From a virus, in IMG/VR virus record IMGVR_UViG_3300046028_005371, positions 1 through 54,960 of that record: a stretch of DNA of 54,960 bases. One strand, 5' to 3'. Positions 45,579-53,028 of this stretch are shown here, one piece after another. The stretch's first letter is position 1. Each line of letters starts with the position of its first letter. A model generated the notes under the pieces. It was given only the letters and a program-made list of their open reading frames with translations. It was not told where the DNA came from and searched no databases. The position numbers and the translations under genes are program-made.

Positions 45579-45653
45579 TGGTGCTCCGTGAAGGAATCGA
45601 ACCCTCTTCTGACGCTTACAAGGCGCCTGCATCGCCACTAATGCTTACAGAGC
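45579..45653 (-). tRNA. tRNA-Thr(TGT), second copy
   Basis: 75 nt with CCA. Acceptor GCTCTGT/ACGGAGC, anticodon stem GGCGC/GCGTC, loop CTTGTAA. Confidence 0.9.
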
Positions 45654-45658
45654 TAATT

Positions 45659-45746
45659 TGGTGTAGCGTGATGGAATCGAACCACTTGACTGCCACCCTG
45701 CTTAATAAGTCTACCGGGTTACAGCCGGCAACAGGGAACACACTAC
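45659..45746 (-). tRNA. Atypical tRNA, possibly tRNA-Tyr(GTA) without a D arm
   Basis: 88 nt with CCA. Acceptor GTAGTGT/ACGCTAC and T loop TTCGATT are clear. The best anticodon hairpin is GCCGG-CTGTAAC-CCGGT (GTA), with a class II arm closed by GACT/AGTC, but only 10 nt remain for the D arm. An alternative 8-bp pairing CTGTTGCC/GGTGGCAG competes. Confidence 0.5.
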
Positions 45747-45751
45747 ATATT

Positions 45752-45835
45752 TGGTGGATGCGGTTGGATTCGAACCAACGTGCTGTTACGAACGGATTTA
45801 CAGTCCGTCACCTTCGGCCTCTCGGTCACACATCC
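45752..45835 (-). tRNA. tRNA-Tyr(GTA)
   Basis: 84 nt, class II, with CCA. Acceptor GGATGTG/CGCATCC, anticodon stem ACGGA/TCCGT, loop CTGTAAA. 5'-most tRNA of the main block. Confidence 0.92.
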
Positions 45836-46083
45836 AATTTGTTAACACACTCACGACCGGTAATTACCAATCCATAAGCAAACTATGTTCACTTATAAAG
45901 AATGTGTGTATTAAAATGTTCTAGACTATATCCGTTCCGGCGCTTTCAAGGCGCTATGAAAACATTTTAATACGCTGTAATTTTTCACACTAGAAGAAGT
46001 GCTTCATCCTACAGGCCGCCCATTTGCCCATGTTTTAAGTGCGGGCTAGGATCTCGTTTCCTATAACACTTTGCGGTCTACAA
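45836..46083 (-). other. Structured spacer upstream of tRNA-Tyr
   Basis: 248 nt without a reading frame. Holds a perfect 13-bp inverted repeat (45908-45920 with 45961-45973, GTATTAAAATGTT), which encloses an anticodon-arm-like hairpin GCGC-CTTGAAA-GCGC, and an ACACAC/GTGTGT stem (45845-45850 with 45904-45909) next to an ACACACTC motif. Confidence 0.4.
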
Positions 46084-46230
46084 TCACCCTTGAGCAATCT
46101 CGCGCTTTCTATCTGCTTCGTAATACTGTATAGCACGAGACATTTTGTCTTCAAGCAATTTTTTAAACTGCTCCGGACTTAGCGTATGCTGTCTAGTAAA
46201 CTCTGCTTCTTTAATCTTTCTATCTGTCAT
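46084..46230 (-). CDS. Small helical protein
   Basis: 48 residues (MTDRKIKEAEFTRQHTLSPE..., ending DRKREIAQG), charged helix. AAAGGAAGA lies 5 nt before the ATG. Upstream in-frame codons run through a terminator hairpin and are not preferred. Function unknown. Confidence 0.55.
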   Translation of the reverse strand: MTDRKIKEAEFTRQHTLSPEQFKKLLEDKMSRAIQYYEADRKREIAQG

Positions 46231-46241
46231 TCTTCCTTTTC

Positions 46242-46267
46242 CAAAAACAAAAAACCCCAGGGTTTTT
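46242..46267 (-). terminator. Rho-independent terminator candidate
   Basis: Minus strand: stem AAAAACC-CTGG-GGTTTTT followed by TGTTTTT. Lies after the short frame ending at 46304 and before the gene starting at 46230. Confidence 0.55.
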
Positions 46268-46303
46268 AATCCTAGGGTCCTTGGAGTTTGCGTGTAATTT
46301 GTG

Positions 46304-46450
46304 TTACACAATGTCCTCCCGGACCCTTAAAATCTCTGGTGTGCGATCATATGATAAACTTCCGCAATTAATCGCTAGCCAGTTGGAGGCTATAAAGCCT
46401 ACCTGTTTGGGCATCGTATTAAATTGTTGATGTCTAGCAATGTTTTGCAT
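46304..46450 (-). CDS. Possible small protein downstream of a strong promoter
   Basis: 48 residues (MQNIARHQQFNTMPKQVGFI..., ending RVREDIV). It is the first frame after the promoter at 46511-46539; the leader holds a hairpin ACAGCA-ATGA-TGCTGT (46484-46499). Ribosome site is weak (AAGAGA), so translation is uncertain. Confidence 0.4.
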   Translation of the reverse strand: MQNIARHQQFNTMPKQVGFIASNWLAINCGSLSYDRTPEILRVREDIV

Positions 46451-46510
46451 TTTGTTTTCTCTTAAACCCTTTTGTTTTACATGAACAGCATCATTGCTGT
46501 CTATGTGTTA

Positions 46511-46539
46511 ATTATACAGTTATTTAGTCTTCTTGTCAA
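46511..46539 (-). promoter_or_regulatory. Sigma70 promoter
   Basis: Minus strand: TTGACA (46534-46539), 17-bp spacer, TATAAT (46511-46516), followed by a leader hairpin at 46484-46499. Confidence 0.85.
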
Positions 46540-46570
46540 CTACTTTTTGCAATTTTGACAAATTATTTTT

Positions 46571-46586
46571 GTTGTATTTTTACAAC
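46571..46586. repeat. Palindromic hairpin GTTGTATTTTTACAAC, copy 1
   Basis: 6-bp stem with a 4-nt loop, immediately downstream of tRNA-Arg(TCT) and upstream of the next promoter. An identical copy lies at 47116-47131 in the same setting; probably a processing or termination signal. Confidence 0.45.
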
Positions 46587-46591
46587 ACATT

Positions 46592-46666
46592 TGGTCCGGC
46601 CTACAGGAATCGAACCTGTATTGATAGCTTAGAAGGCTACTGTTCTATCCATTGAACTAAGGCCAG
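46592..46666 (-). tRNA. tRNA-Arg(TCT), second copy
   Basis: 75 nt with CCA. Acceptor CTGGCCT/AGGCCGG, anticodon stem GTAGC/GCTAT, loop CTTCTAA. Own promoter at 46674-46702. Confidence 0.92.
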
Positions 46667-46673
46667 TTGTCTT

Positions 46674-46702
46674 ATTATACTAAAAAATTCTCAGTCTGTC
46701 AA
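46674..46702 (-). promoter_or_regulatory. Sigma70 promoter for tRNA-Arg(TCT)
   Basis: Minus strand: TTGACA (46697-46702), 17-bp spacer, TATAAT (46674-46679). +1 falls at or next to the tRNA 5' end. Confidence 0.85.
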
Positions 46703-46900
46703 CTCAACAAATGTCCTACCCTTGAGGTCTAAGTCTAGCGGCTTCTTGAATCGTTGCACCACCTTTGAGCCTGCCGGCACATAAGCAATAGCCCTGGCAC
46801 TCCGGCCCACGGGCTTCTCTTTAAATATGTAGACATGGTTGGCCCCACCGTTTTCCCACTCGGTGGTCTCCTGCATAATTTTAATCAATTTGGATGTCAT
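46691..46900 (-). CDS. Hypothetical small protein
   Basis: 69 residues: WENGGANHVYIFKEKPVGRS, then AIAYVPAGSKVVQRFKKPLD and a C-terminal FVELTD. Small beta-rich protein of unknown function. The -35 box of the tRNA-Arg promoter lies within its last codons. The start overlaps the upstream gene by 20 nt. Confidence 0.6.
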   Translation of the reverse strand: MTSKLIKIMQETTEWENGGANHVYIFKEKPVGRSARAIAYVPAGSKVVQRFKKPLDLDLKGRTFVELTD

Positions 46901-47066
46901 GGATACGTCCTTGTTTAAAAATGTAGTAAAGATTCATAAAACTATAATAGACCCAGATGCAGTCGTTGCCTTGAGTCATTGTATAGTGTGTAATCCCTTT
47001 CTTAGACATATCCTCTTCAACAAGGATGACTTCGAGTGGGTTAAGTGCTGGATGTATATTAATCAT
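46881..47066 (-). CDS. Hypothetical small protein, near-leaderless
   Basis: 61 residues from the ATG at 47066 (MINIHPALNPLEVILVEEDM). A frame to 47096 would begin inside the promoter and is rejected. The ATG is 9 nt after a perfect TATAAT box, leaving a leader of about 3 nt and no Shine-Dalgarno sequence. No family recognised. Confidence 0.6.
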   Translation of the reverse strand: MINIHPALNPLEVILVEEDMSKKGITHYTMTQGNDCIWVYYSFMNLYYIFKQGRIHDIQID

Positions 47067-47075
47067 GTTGTATAT

Positions 47076-47104
47076 ATTATAGCACGGTTTTACCACTTTG
47101 TCAA
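47076..47104 (-). promoter_or_regulatory. Sigma70 promoter
   Basis: Minus strand: TTGACA (47099-47104), 17-bp spacer, TATAAT (47076-47081). Near-identical in spacer and flanks to the promoter at 38535-38563. Confidence 0.88.
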
Positions 47105-47115
47105 CCTCTTTTAGC

Positions 47116-47131
47116 GTTGTATTTTTACAAC
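47116..47131. repeat. Palindromic hairpin GTTGTATTTTTACAAC, copy 2
   Basis: Identical to 46571-46586; lies 13 nt after the stop of the kinase-like gene and just before the next promoter. Confidence 0.45.
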
Positions 47132-47143
47132 TTATTTAAAGTT

Positions 47144-47704
47144 TTATAACAGTGATTCTAGTTTAAAAATTAACTCAGGGTCAATCTTACTGATCCATTC
47201 TTTTATACTATGTCTTTCTAAGTTAATATTTTGTGCATTCCTAGTAACTGCATATTTAAAATCAAAACACATAAGTTGACCGTTTTTTCCAGTCAAATTA
47301 CACATAGCATTATTTAATTTATACATATTATGCTGTTTAAAAAATTTAAACATATGTTCTATTTGTTCTGTTATATTAGGAAAGACAATATTTAAATCAT
47401 TGCGGGGATATTGTAATAAGTCCGGCCCCGGCCACTCTTGCAAAATATAATATCCAAATTGATCGTCTAATTTGCCATGTTCATATGTTTTTACTAATAG
47501 ATCCGATTTTAATTTTGTAGACCAATATATTTCATTTTTATAAAGTTTGTTAATTTCTTCTATGGTATTATGCACTGGTGGACGATTTTGAATAGTATTG
47601 CCGTTAATTTTATAGTATTTTTTAACCAATTTTTCATCTTTGTCTATCCATACTTCGGCTAAACTTCCTCTAGATCCATTAACTGAATAATATCGTTCAA
47701 ACAT
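47144..47704 (-). CDS. Protein-kinase-fold-like protein (possibly pseudokinase)
   Basis: 186 residues from the ATG at 47704, which overlaps the upstream stop by 8 nt. KLVKKYYKING resembles the beta3 lysine strand, NEIYWSTKLKSDLLVKTYEH the alphaC and beta4 region, YYILQEWPGPDLLQ the hinge, and NAMCNLTGKNGQLMCFDFKY the catalytic loop and DFG segment (here DFK; the HRD Asp is missing). That suggests an aminoglycoside-kinase-like fold that may be inactive or altered. Last gene of the second cassette. Confidence 0.55.
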   Translation of the reverse strand: MFERYYSVNGSRGSLAEVWIDKDEKLVKKYYKINGNTIQNRPPVHNTIEEINKLYKNEIYWSTKLKSDLLVKTYEHGKLDDQFGYYILQEWPGPDLLQYPRNDLNIVFPNITEQIEHMFKFFKQHNMYKLNNAMCNLTGKNGQLMCFDFKYAVTRNAQNINLERHSIKEWISKIDPELIFKLESLL

Positions 47705-48434
47705 ATAAATTATCAATAATCTCTGTGTAATAAGTTTCTAAAATATCTGTCACGTATGATATTTTATCTGCATTGAAATCTTCATTGAGTTGGGTGGATA
47801 GCCAAGACAATATTGCTGCTGTGTCTTTGTTTGATAATAATGTATAAAAATCAAAATATTCTGTAACAGGTTTGTTGTTAAATTTCTTCAATGAATAGTT
47901 CCAAAATATATCAGTCAATGGATAACATATTTTACACCTAGTACTTTGATATAAATTTGCTATTTCTGTCTTTGGAATTAGTGAAATACATCGAATGTTA
48001 TATCCAAGATCCTGCATTTCTTTAAAAGGAATAGCTTTATCCCAAGAATGAATTCCGTATAATATTCTATAATTTTTCATTTCATATTTAGAATTTTCGT
48101 AAAATTTTAATTTGGTATCCCCCCAATTCCACTGTTGTTGGCCGGCCAATAAATGTGTTCCTAAAAATTCAAAAAATTGAACATAGTCATTTATACCAGT
48201 GGGTTCACAACGGTCTAAAAACCAATTAGTAATTCTTTTTGGTACAATTATTTCATATGCTATCTCTCTAGAAGATTTATGAGAATTAATAGGAATATCA
48301 GATAAAATTTTAGTATTGGTATAATCTAATTTAATATCCAACTCTGACCAAATACGCATTAGAAGTTGACCGGATCCGCCGGGTAAATAGTCGAACAATA
48401 TTAATTCATTATTTGTTAAAAATGGGTATTTCAT
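47697..48434 (-). CDS. Unknown protein with P-loop-like N terminus
   Basis: 245 residues. ELILFDYLPGGSGQLLMRIW near the N terminus looks like a strand followed by a glycine-rich phosphate-binding loop, as in sulfotransferase-like or kinase-like folds. The rest (NYRILYGIHSWDKAIPFKEM, CISLIPKTEIANLYQSTRCK) gives no further hint. Joined by a 4-nt ATGA overlap to the radical SAM gene upstream. Confidence 0.5.
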   Translation of the reverse strand: MKYPFLTNNELILFDYLPGGSGQLLMRIWSELDIKLDYTNTKILSDIPINSHKSSREIAYEIIVPKRITNWFLDRCEPTGINDYVQFFEFLGTHLLAGQQQWNWGDTKLKFYENSKYEMKNYRILYGIHSWDKAIPFKEMQDLGYNIRCISLIPKTEIANLYQSTRCKICYPLTDIFWNYSLKKFNNKPVTEYFDFYTLLSNKDTAAILSWLSTQLNEDFNADKISYVTDILETYYTEIIDNLYV

Positions 48435-49405
48435 TGTTTTGTTTTAGTGGTTAACAGATCATGAAAACACCCACATGTAACCTTATTACAAATAACTGCG
48501 TTATTAGAAAAATTATACTTAAGATCGTCAACATGTCCAATTGGGCCAGTGACTCCACATACTGATCTGTTAATAGTCTGGAAGTTAATGTCCAAGAAAT
48601 CTTTTCCTACCTGACATTCCCATCCTAAAAATTTATTCCATTTATTTTTCATAAGTTGTTGAACGTTAATATTTTTTGTAATTCCTAAATTATTAGTTAC
48701 TAATAATTCAGCACCTAACCGTAACTTATTTGGAATAGGAGATTTTTTTTTAATATTTGTTAGTATTCCAGGTTTATAACTAGCGTGTTTAATAATAGAT
48801 AGTTCTTCCTCTGAGTATAGGTCATAGATATCATATTCGTCAATATTCATTCCTTTAATATCAATTATTCCACCAGTGTTGTTTATTAAATAATTAAATG
48901 CGTTAATTGCTTGAGGAATATTATCTTTAGTATGTGTAACTTCACATACTGTTTCAGTTTCAAAATTAAGAAATAAATTCATTATATCAGCAATATTATT
49001 ATAATCAACCGTTTGTTCAGCATGATATGTTAATGCTAGACGAGTTAATATATTATCAATTTTGGCCAATTCTTTCCACCAGCGCATTGTTCTAGAACCG
49101 TTACTTGCTAATATATTCCAAGCACCTTTATTTTTTGAATGCTGCAATAACTCTATTAAATCAGGATATAATGTAGGTTCACCTCCAGTATAAACAATAT
49201 AAAAAGGAGTTCCTACACATGCCTCAGCAATTTTATCAACAATTGATTTGTACTTTTCTAATGTAAACCACCGTTCATTTCCACTATTATTTTCTTTACC
49301 ACAAAAACTACACGAGTAATTGCATACATTATGTAGTTTCCAGTTAATTACTTTAAATGGTTGAGGGACTGATCTTTTAACGTGAATTGGATATACATTA
49401 TTCAT
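48431..49405 (-). CDS. Radical SAM protein, SPASM-like C terminus
   Basis: 324 residues from the ATG at 49405, whose ATGA overlaps the PLP gene stop; the frame to 49429 has no better support. VCNYSCSFC (C28, C32, C35) binds the SAM cluster, and YTGGEPTLYPDLIELL is the SAM-binding GGEP region. The C-terminal third has several Cys (WECQVG, RSVCGV, VICNKVTCGC) that could hold auxiliary clusters. Such enzymes modify peptides or small molecules. Substrate unknown. Confidence 0.88.
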   Translation of the reverse strand: MNNVYPIHVKRSVPQPFKVINWKLHNVCNYSCSFCGKENNSGNERWFTLEKYKSIVDKIAEACVGTPFYIVYTGGEPTLYPDLIELLQHSKNKGAWNILASNGSRTMRWWKELAKIDNILTRLALTYHAEQTVDYNNIADIMNLFLNFETETVCEVTHTKDNIPQAINAFNYLINNTGGIIDIKGMNIDEYDIYDLYSEEELSIIKHASYKPGILTNIKKKSPIPNKLRLGAELLVTNNLGITKNINVQQLMKNKWNKFLGWECQVGKDFLDINFQTINRSVCGVTGPIGHVDDLKYNFSNNAVICNKVTCGCFHDLLTTKTKQ

Positions 49406-50172
49406 AATTTTAGTAAGTGACTTATGCATAAACGATTGACTGATCCCCGTTTAAAACTTATATATTTTTCAGAGTAATCTAATCCAAATAATATAGTATT
49501 AGACGGTATAAGGTTAAATTCTTGGCAAACAGCTAATTGAGAATCTTTATATTTTTGTATCATTGAGTCCGGAGACATTGTATCTAATAATGTATAATGA
49601 TGTTCAGCACAGGCTACTAGTGGATAATGCCACTGCGAATATACGGTTACTGGATACGGATCTACGGTATATAATAATCCAACTCTATGTAATCCTGTGC
49701 CAAAAGATTTAGATAATGAAAAACAAACACTGTGTATATTTTTATAACTAGAAAAATCAAAATCTATATCGTGACATACTCCAAAAAAAGCACAGTCAAC
49801 AAATATGGGTTTATTATAAGAATCTGCAATTTTAATTTTTTCATGTGAACTCATTCCGTCAGCACTAAATGGATGACTTACTACTATTGCATCTGCTTCG
49901 TCTAAATTAAAAGTAACACGATTTTTAATAACCAATGAATGATAGCCATATTCACTTTCAAATATTCCTATCTTATTATACATTCCATACATTTGATTAA
50001 ATGCATCAGTTACACCTGATACAATATAATATGATTTAGGCAATCCTTTTACCGGTTGAGTGGATGAGTGAATCCATTTATTAAATTTTTCTTTAAATTT
50101 AATAAATTGAGAAATATCTACTGATTCTGGCTCTATTGCAATTGCTGCATTTGTTATTTTATCAAATCTCAT
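49402..50172 (-). CDS. PLP-dependent aminotransferase-fold protein, short
   Basis: 256 residues. YYIVSGVTDAFNQMYGMY, DAIVVSHPFSADGM, PIFVDCAFFGVCHDIDFDF and SVCFSLSKSFGTGLHRVGL give the PLP-phosphate loop, Asp and Schiff-base Lys in class I/II order. Paralogue of the protein at 31918-32841 (shared FNLIPSNT, FGLD and CFSLSK). It is about 130 residues shorter than typical enzymes, so the small domain is reduced. 4-nt overlaps on both sides. Confidence 0.72.
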   Translation of the reverse strand: MRFDKITNAAIAIEPESVDISQFIKFKEKFNKWIHSSTQPVKGLPKSYYIVSGVTDAFNQMYGMYNKIGIFESEYGYHSLVIKNRVTFNLDEADAIVVSHPFSADGMSSHEKIKIADSYNKPIFVDCAFFGVCHDIDFDFSSYKNIHSVCFSLSKSFGTGLHRVGLLYTVDPYPVTVYSQWHYPLVACAEHHYTLLDTMSPDSMIQKYKDSQLAVCQEFNLIPSNTILFGLDYSEKYISFKRGSVNRLCISHLLKL

Positions 50173-50648
50173 ATGACTACACCAATTAAATGTAATCTAG
50201 GTTTATTAGAACAATTCATAAACGTATGTAAGTTAACCGTATTAGTCCAGTATACTAAGCCTGCAGGCATATGTCGAATAATGCCTGACTTAAAAACAAA
50301 ATAACATTCTGGATTAGTGATCATAGGTATATGAATTCGAGGAGTAGTGTCTTTGTGCATACTGTAACAGGTCATAGGACTAATCCACATAAGTCTTGTT
50401 CTTTTTAATTTATATTGATTAATTAAATCTTCAAAAATAGTATCTTTGAAAAAGGGATTTAGATTAGTATATGCAAGCTCATCGCCATTGCTTGTACCAA
50501 CAGCACTAGCCCACGGATCTTCATTCTCTTTAAATTGTAATCCGGTTTGTTTCTTACCATTATAATCTGTCCATATAATGTCTTTTTCAATATTAAAATA
50601 GCAGTCTAATATCTCAGTAATAGGGCATGTTTCAATAATCTTTATCAT
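50169..50648 (-). CDS. Aspartyl-hydroxylase-like Fe/2OG oxygenase
   Basis: 159 residues. YSMHKDTTPRIHIPMITNPE carries H98-x-D100, VNLHTFMN carries His141, and PRLHLIG carries Arg151: a compact complete Fe/2OG pattern like the aspartyl/asparaginyl beta-hydroxylase fold. Overlaps both neighbours by 4 nt, between a B12-type radical SAM gene and the PLP gene. Confidence 0.7.
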   Translation of the reverse strand: MIKIIETCPITEILDCYFNIEKDIIWTDYNGKKQTGLQFKENEDPWASAVGTSNGDELAYTNLNPFFKDTIFEDLINQYKLKRTRLMWISPMTCYSMHKDTTPRIHIPMITNPECYFVFKSGIIRHMPAGLVYWTNTVNLHTFMNCSNKPRLHLIGVVI

Positions 50649-52189
50649 ACAGTATTTACTTTGACAATTTCAGCATCATGTTTTAACATAGTTAACAAAT
50701 TTGGAAAATATTCAGTAGTCGGATCTTTGATTGTACCTGTCTCTGAATTGTACCTACGAAAATTATTTACAGTAGATAATTTTATTTTATTTTGTATGCC
50801 AGCATTTAATAGTCTTGCGATTGCATTTGATTGAATAAAACTTGTTATGTCAGAATCATCATTTTTAGTCCAATGACCAATATGCATATTTTCTTTTGTA
50901 ATTACATATCCGTATTTTTCATATGATCTTTCTAGTTCACTTGTAGGTTTATTTGGGTAAAGTTCTGGCGGAGTTATAATTAACGGAAAATAAAATATAT
51001 CATGCACTGGGCAGTCTGGTTGCATAAACCAAGTATGACTCTTACACATATCTGCATAGGATTCATGCGGGAGTCCAATAATATATCCTCCCTGAACACG
51101 TACTCGATCTCCCCATATTTTTTGTACATAATATAAAGTCTGTTTACGTTTTTCTGAATCCATACCTTTACCAATTACCTTGGCACTTTTAGGATGGAAG
51201 GTTTCGATACCAACGAATACCATGTTTACACCAATGTCTAATAATAACTGAGCTTGTTCTGGATGTGTTGCTATTAGATCAATACGTATATAACATCTAA
51301 ATCTTGGTTTGAACGGTAATAACTTTACAACTTCAGCCACACATTTTAATTTTTCAGTTGAATCATTAAAGGTGTCATCGGCTACAAAATAATCAGTAAT
51401 TCCCCATTTTGTATAGTTATCTAATAGTTCTGTATAAAGCGACTTTGAATCTTTAACGTATTTTGCTATATCTTTTTTTCCTATTAACGGCCAGGCGCAA
51501 AATAAACAGGAAAATCGACACCCCCGCGCAATTTCTATAGTCATTAGTTCATCACTACGAATTTGATCATATTTGGTATAACTAGTAAAACTTTCTAACC
51601 ATCCCCAGTTTTTACTCTCGGCAGAGCTATCGTAGTTAATTAAAGTATTCCAAATACGATTTGGTTGTTGTAAAAAATCTAATATTTGTACCTCGCTGTA
51701 TCCTGCCATAAAATGATCCGCTGGAAAATCTGTATACCAATCTATTTTAACACCTCCTAAAAGTATTTTAGTTTTTGAATTGTATTTTTTTACAAGATCG
51801 ACCCAGGGCTTTGCTTTACCTAAGAATGCAGATTCGGTGAGTGTGTTCTGACCATTGTTCCCAAACATTGATCTATCACGATTTACTTCTTTAGAGTCAT
51901 GCGATCCATTCGAGGGAATAGGAAGTTGATTGTCTGTTTTATTTCTATAAGGCCACCAGCTAGAGCTAAAACCTACAAATCTTGTATCGGTGCCTATTGA
52001 GACTTTAAGAATTTCTTCCCAAATATGGATATCAAGTGCTGAAGAAAAATCAATTACTAATACCGAATAACCGTTTTCTCTAAGATGTGTAGCTATTCTG
52101 TGTGCTCCGTATCCCCTAACCCACTTTGGATAGTCTGCGGTATCGGTAACAATTATTGCATTAAAATTATTAGTAGGTACATTTATCAT
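50645..52189 (-). CDS. B12-binding-domain-like radical SAM enzyme
   Basis: 514 residues. Residues 10-180 form a Rossmann-like domain in the place of the cobalamin-binding domain (GAHRIATHLRENGYSVLVID, FVGFSSSWW, ILLGGVKIDW), lacking the DxHxxG lower-ligand motif. IARGCRFSCLFC (C224, C228, C231) binds the SAM cluster, followed by DYFVADDTFND and MVFVGIETFHPKS. Members of this class methylate or rearrange carbon centres. Largest enzyme of the second cassette; substrate unknown. Confidence 0.88.
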   Translation of the reverse strand: MINVPTNNFNAIIVTDTADYPKWVRGYGAHRIATHLRENGYSVLVIDFSSALDIHIWEEILKVSIGTDTRFVGFSSSWWPYRNKTDNQLPIPSNGSHDSKEVNRDRSMFGNNGQNTLTESAFLGKAKPWVDLVKKYNSKTKILLGGVKIDWYTDFPADHFMAGYSEVQILDFLQQPNRIWNTLINYDSSAESKNWGWLESFTSYTKYDQIRSDELMTIEIARGCRFSCLFCAWPLIGKKDIAKYVKDSKSLYTELLDNYTKWGITDYFVADDTFNDSTEKLKCVAEVVKLLPFKPRFRCYIRIDLIATHPEQAQLLLDIGVNMVFVGIETFHPKSAKVIGKGMDSEKRKQTLYYVQKIWGDRVRVQGGYIIGLPHESYADMCKSHTWFMQPDCPVHDIFYFPLIITPPELYPNKPTSELERSYEKYGYVITKENMHIGHWTKNDDSDITSFIQSNAIARLLNAGIQNKIKLSTVNNFRRYNSETGTIKDPTTEYFPNLLTMLKHDAEIVKVNTV

Positions 52190-52190
52190 A

Positions 52191-53024
52191 TTAAAATATT
52201 TTCCAACCTATTATTCTTGTACCCGGCATTAGTAATTCTTGATACTCTGTGTTATTTTCAACTTCAACATCATTTATTTTTATCAATGTTCCTATTGGAA
52301 TATATCCTATGGCCAATCTAGGGTCAGTTATTTTGTATGGCCAGGCCAGTTTACTAGCATAATAAAAATTAGTAAATTTCCTCCAGTCTATTGTAAATTT
52401 AGAAAATCGCAAGGTATGATATGGTGATATTTTATACTGTGGTAAAATTTGATCGGCAGGACAATTGACATCATTATTTACGTACAATTCAAGTGGATGT
52501 CTTCCTATATGACAATAATGTAGCAATAAATCTCCAATATTTCTGTTTGGGGTAAAATATTTAAAATCTTCAATAGATATTAACTCATCCAATTCATTAT
52601 GAGAGTCGGGACATATTAAAATATAATTAAAATTTTTTGCAACATTTAATGTTTCTAATTCATGTATCAAATCATTGTATGCTGACAGTTGTTCTAACCT
52701 ACTAGTGTCTGTTTCTGATTTTTCAAGTTCCGGAAAATGAATATGTAAGCGGTTTAAATTGTTTGCTATTGTATCAGTATTATTAAATGTAATTATTTTT
52801 GTTGGCATCCAACTATTCATTCTTTCAATTAACTGTATTAATTCATTAATTTTATCTTCTATATTATTAATAGCACGAATTGGATTTAAACTTTTTCGTA
52901 GTTGCTCTACATTGCAATTGTTTATTAATTTAGCCCAGGTTTGCGCTGGGCCGTGCGAATACAATTTATAAGTTAATTTTTTAACATTTGGGGTACTTAA
53001 TATAATTTCATAAAAAGAATACAT
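52191..53024 (-). CDS. Unknown protein, first gene of second cassette, predicted leaderless
   Basis: 277 residues, no catalytic motif seen; contains FNYILICPDSHNELDELISI and YHTLRFSKFTIDWRKFTNF. The ATG lies 4 nt after an ATTAAATA late-type box with no ribosome site, which puts +1 at or next to the start codon. The stop is 1 nt before the radical SAM start. Probably belongs to the same pathway by position. Confidence 0.6.
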   Translation of the reverse strand: MYSFYEIILSTPNVKKLTYKLYSHGPAQTWAKLINNCNVEQLRKSLNPIRAINNIEDKINELIQLIERMNSWMPTKIITFNNTDTIANNLNRLHIHFPELEKSETDTSRLEQLSAYNDLIHELETLNVAKNFNYILICPDSHNELDELISIEDFKYFTPNRNIGDLLLHYCHIGRHPLELYVNNDVNCPADQILPQYKISPYHTLRFSKFTIDWRKFTNFYYASKLAWPYKITDPRLAIGYIPIGTLIKINDVEVENNTEYQELLMPGTRIIGWKIF

Positions 53025-53028
53025 CCAG

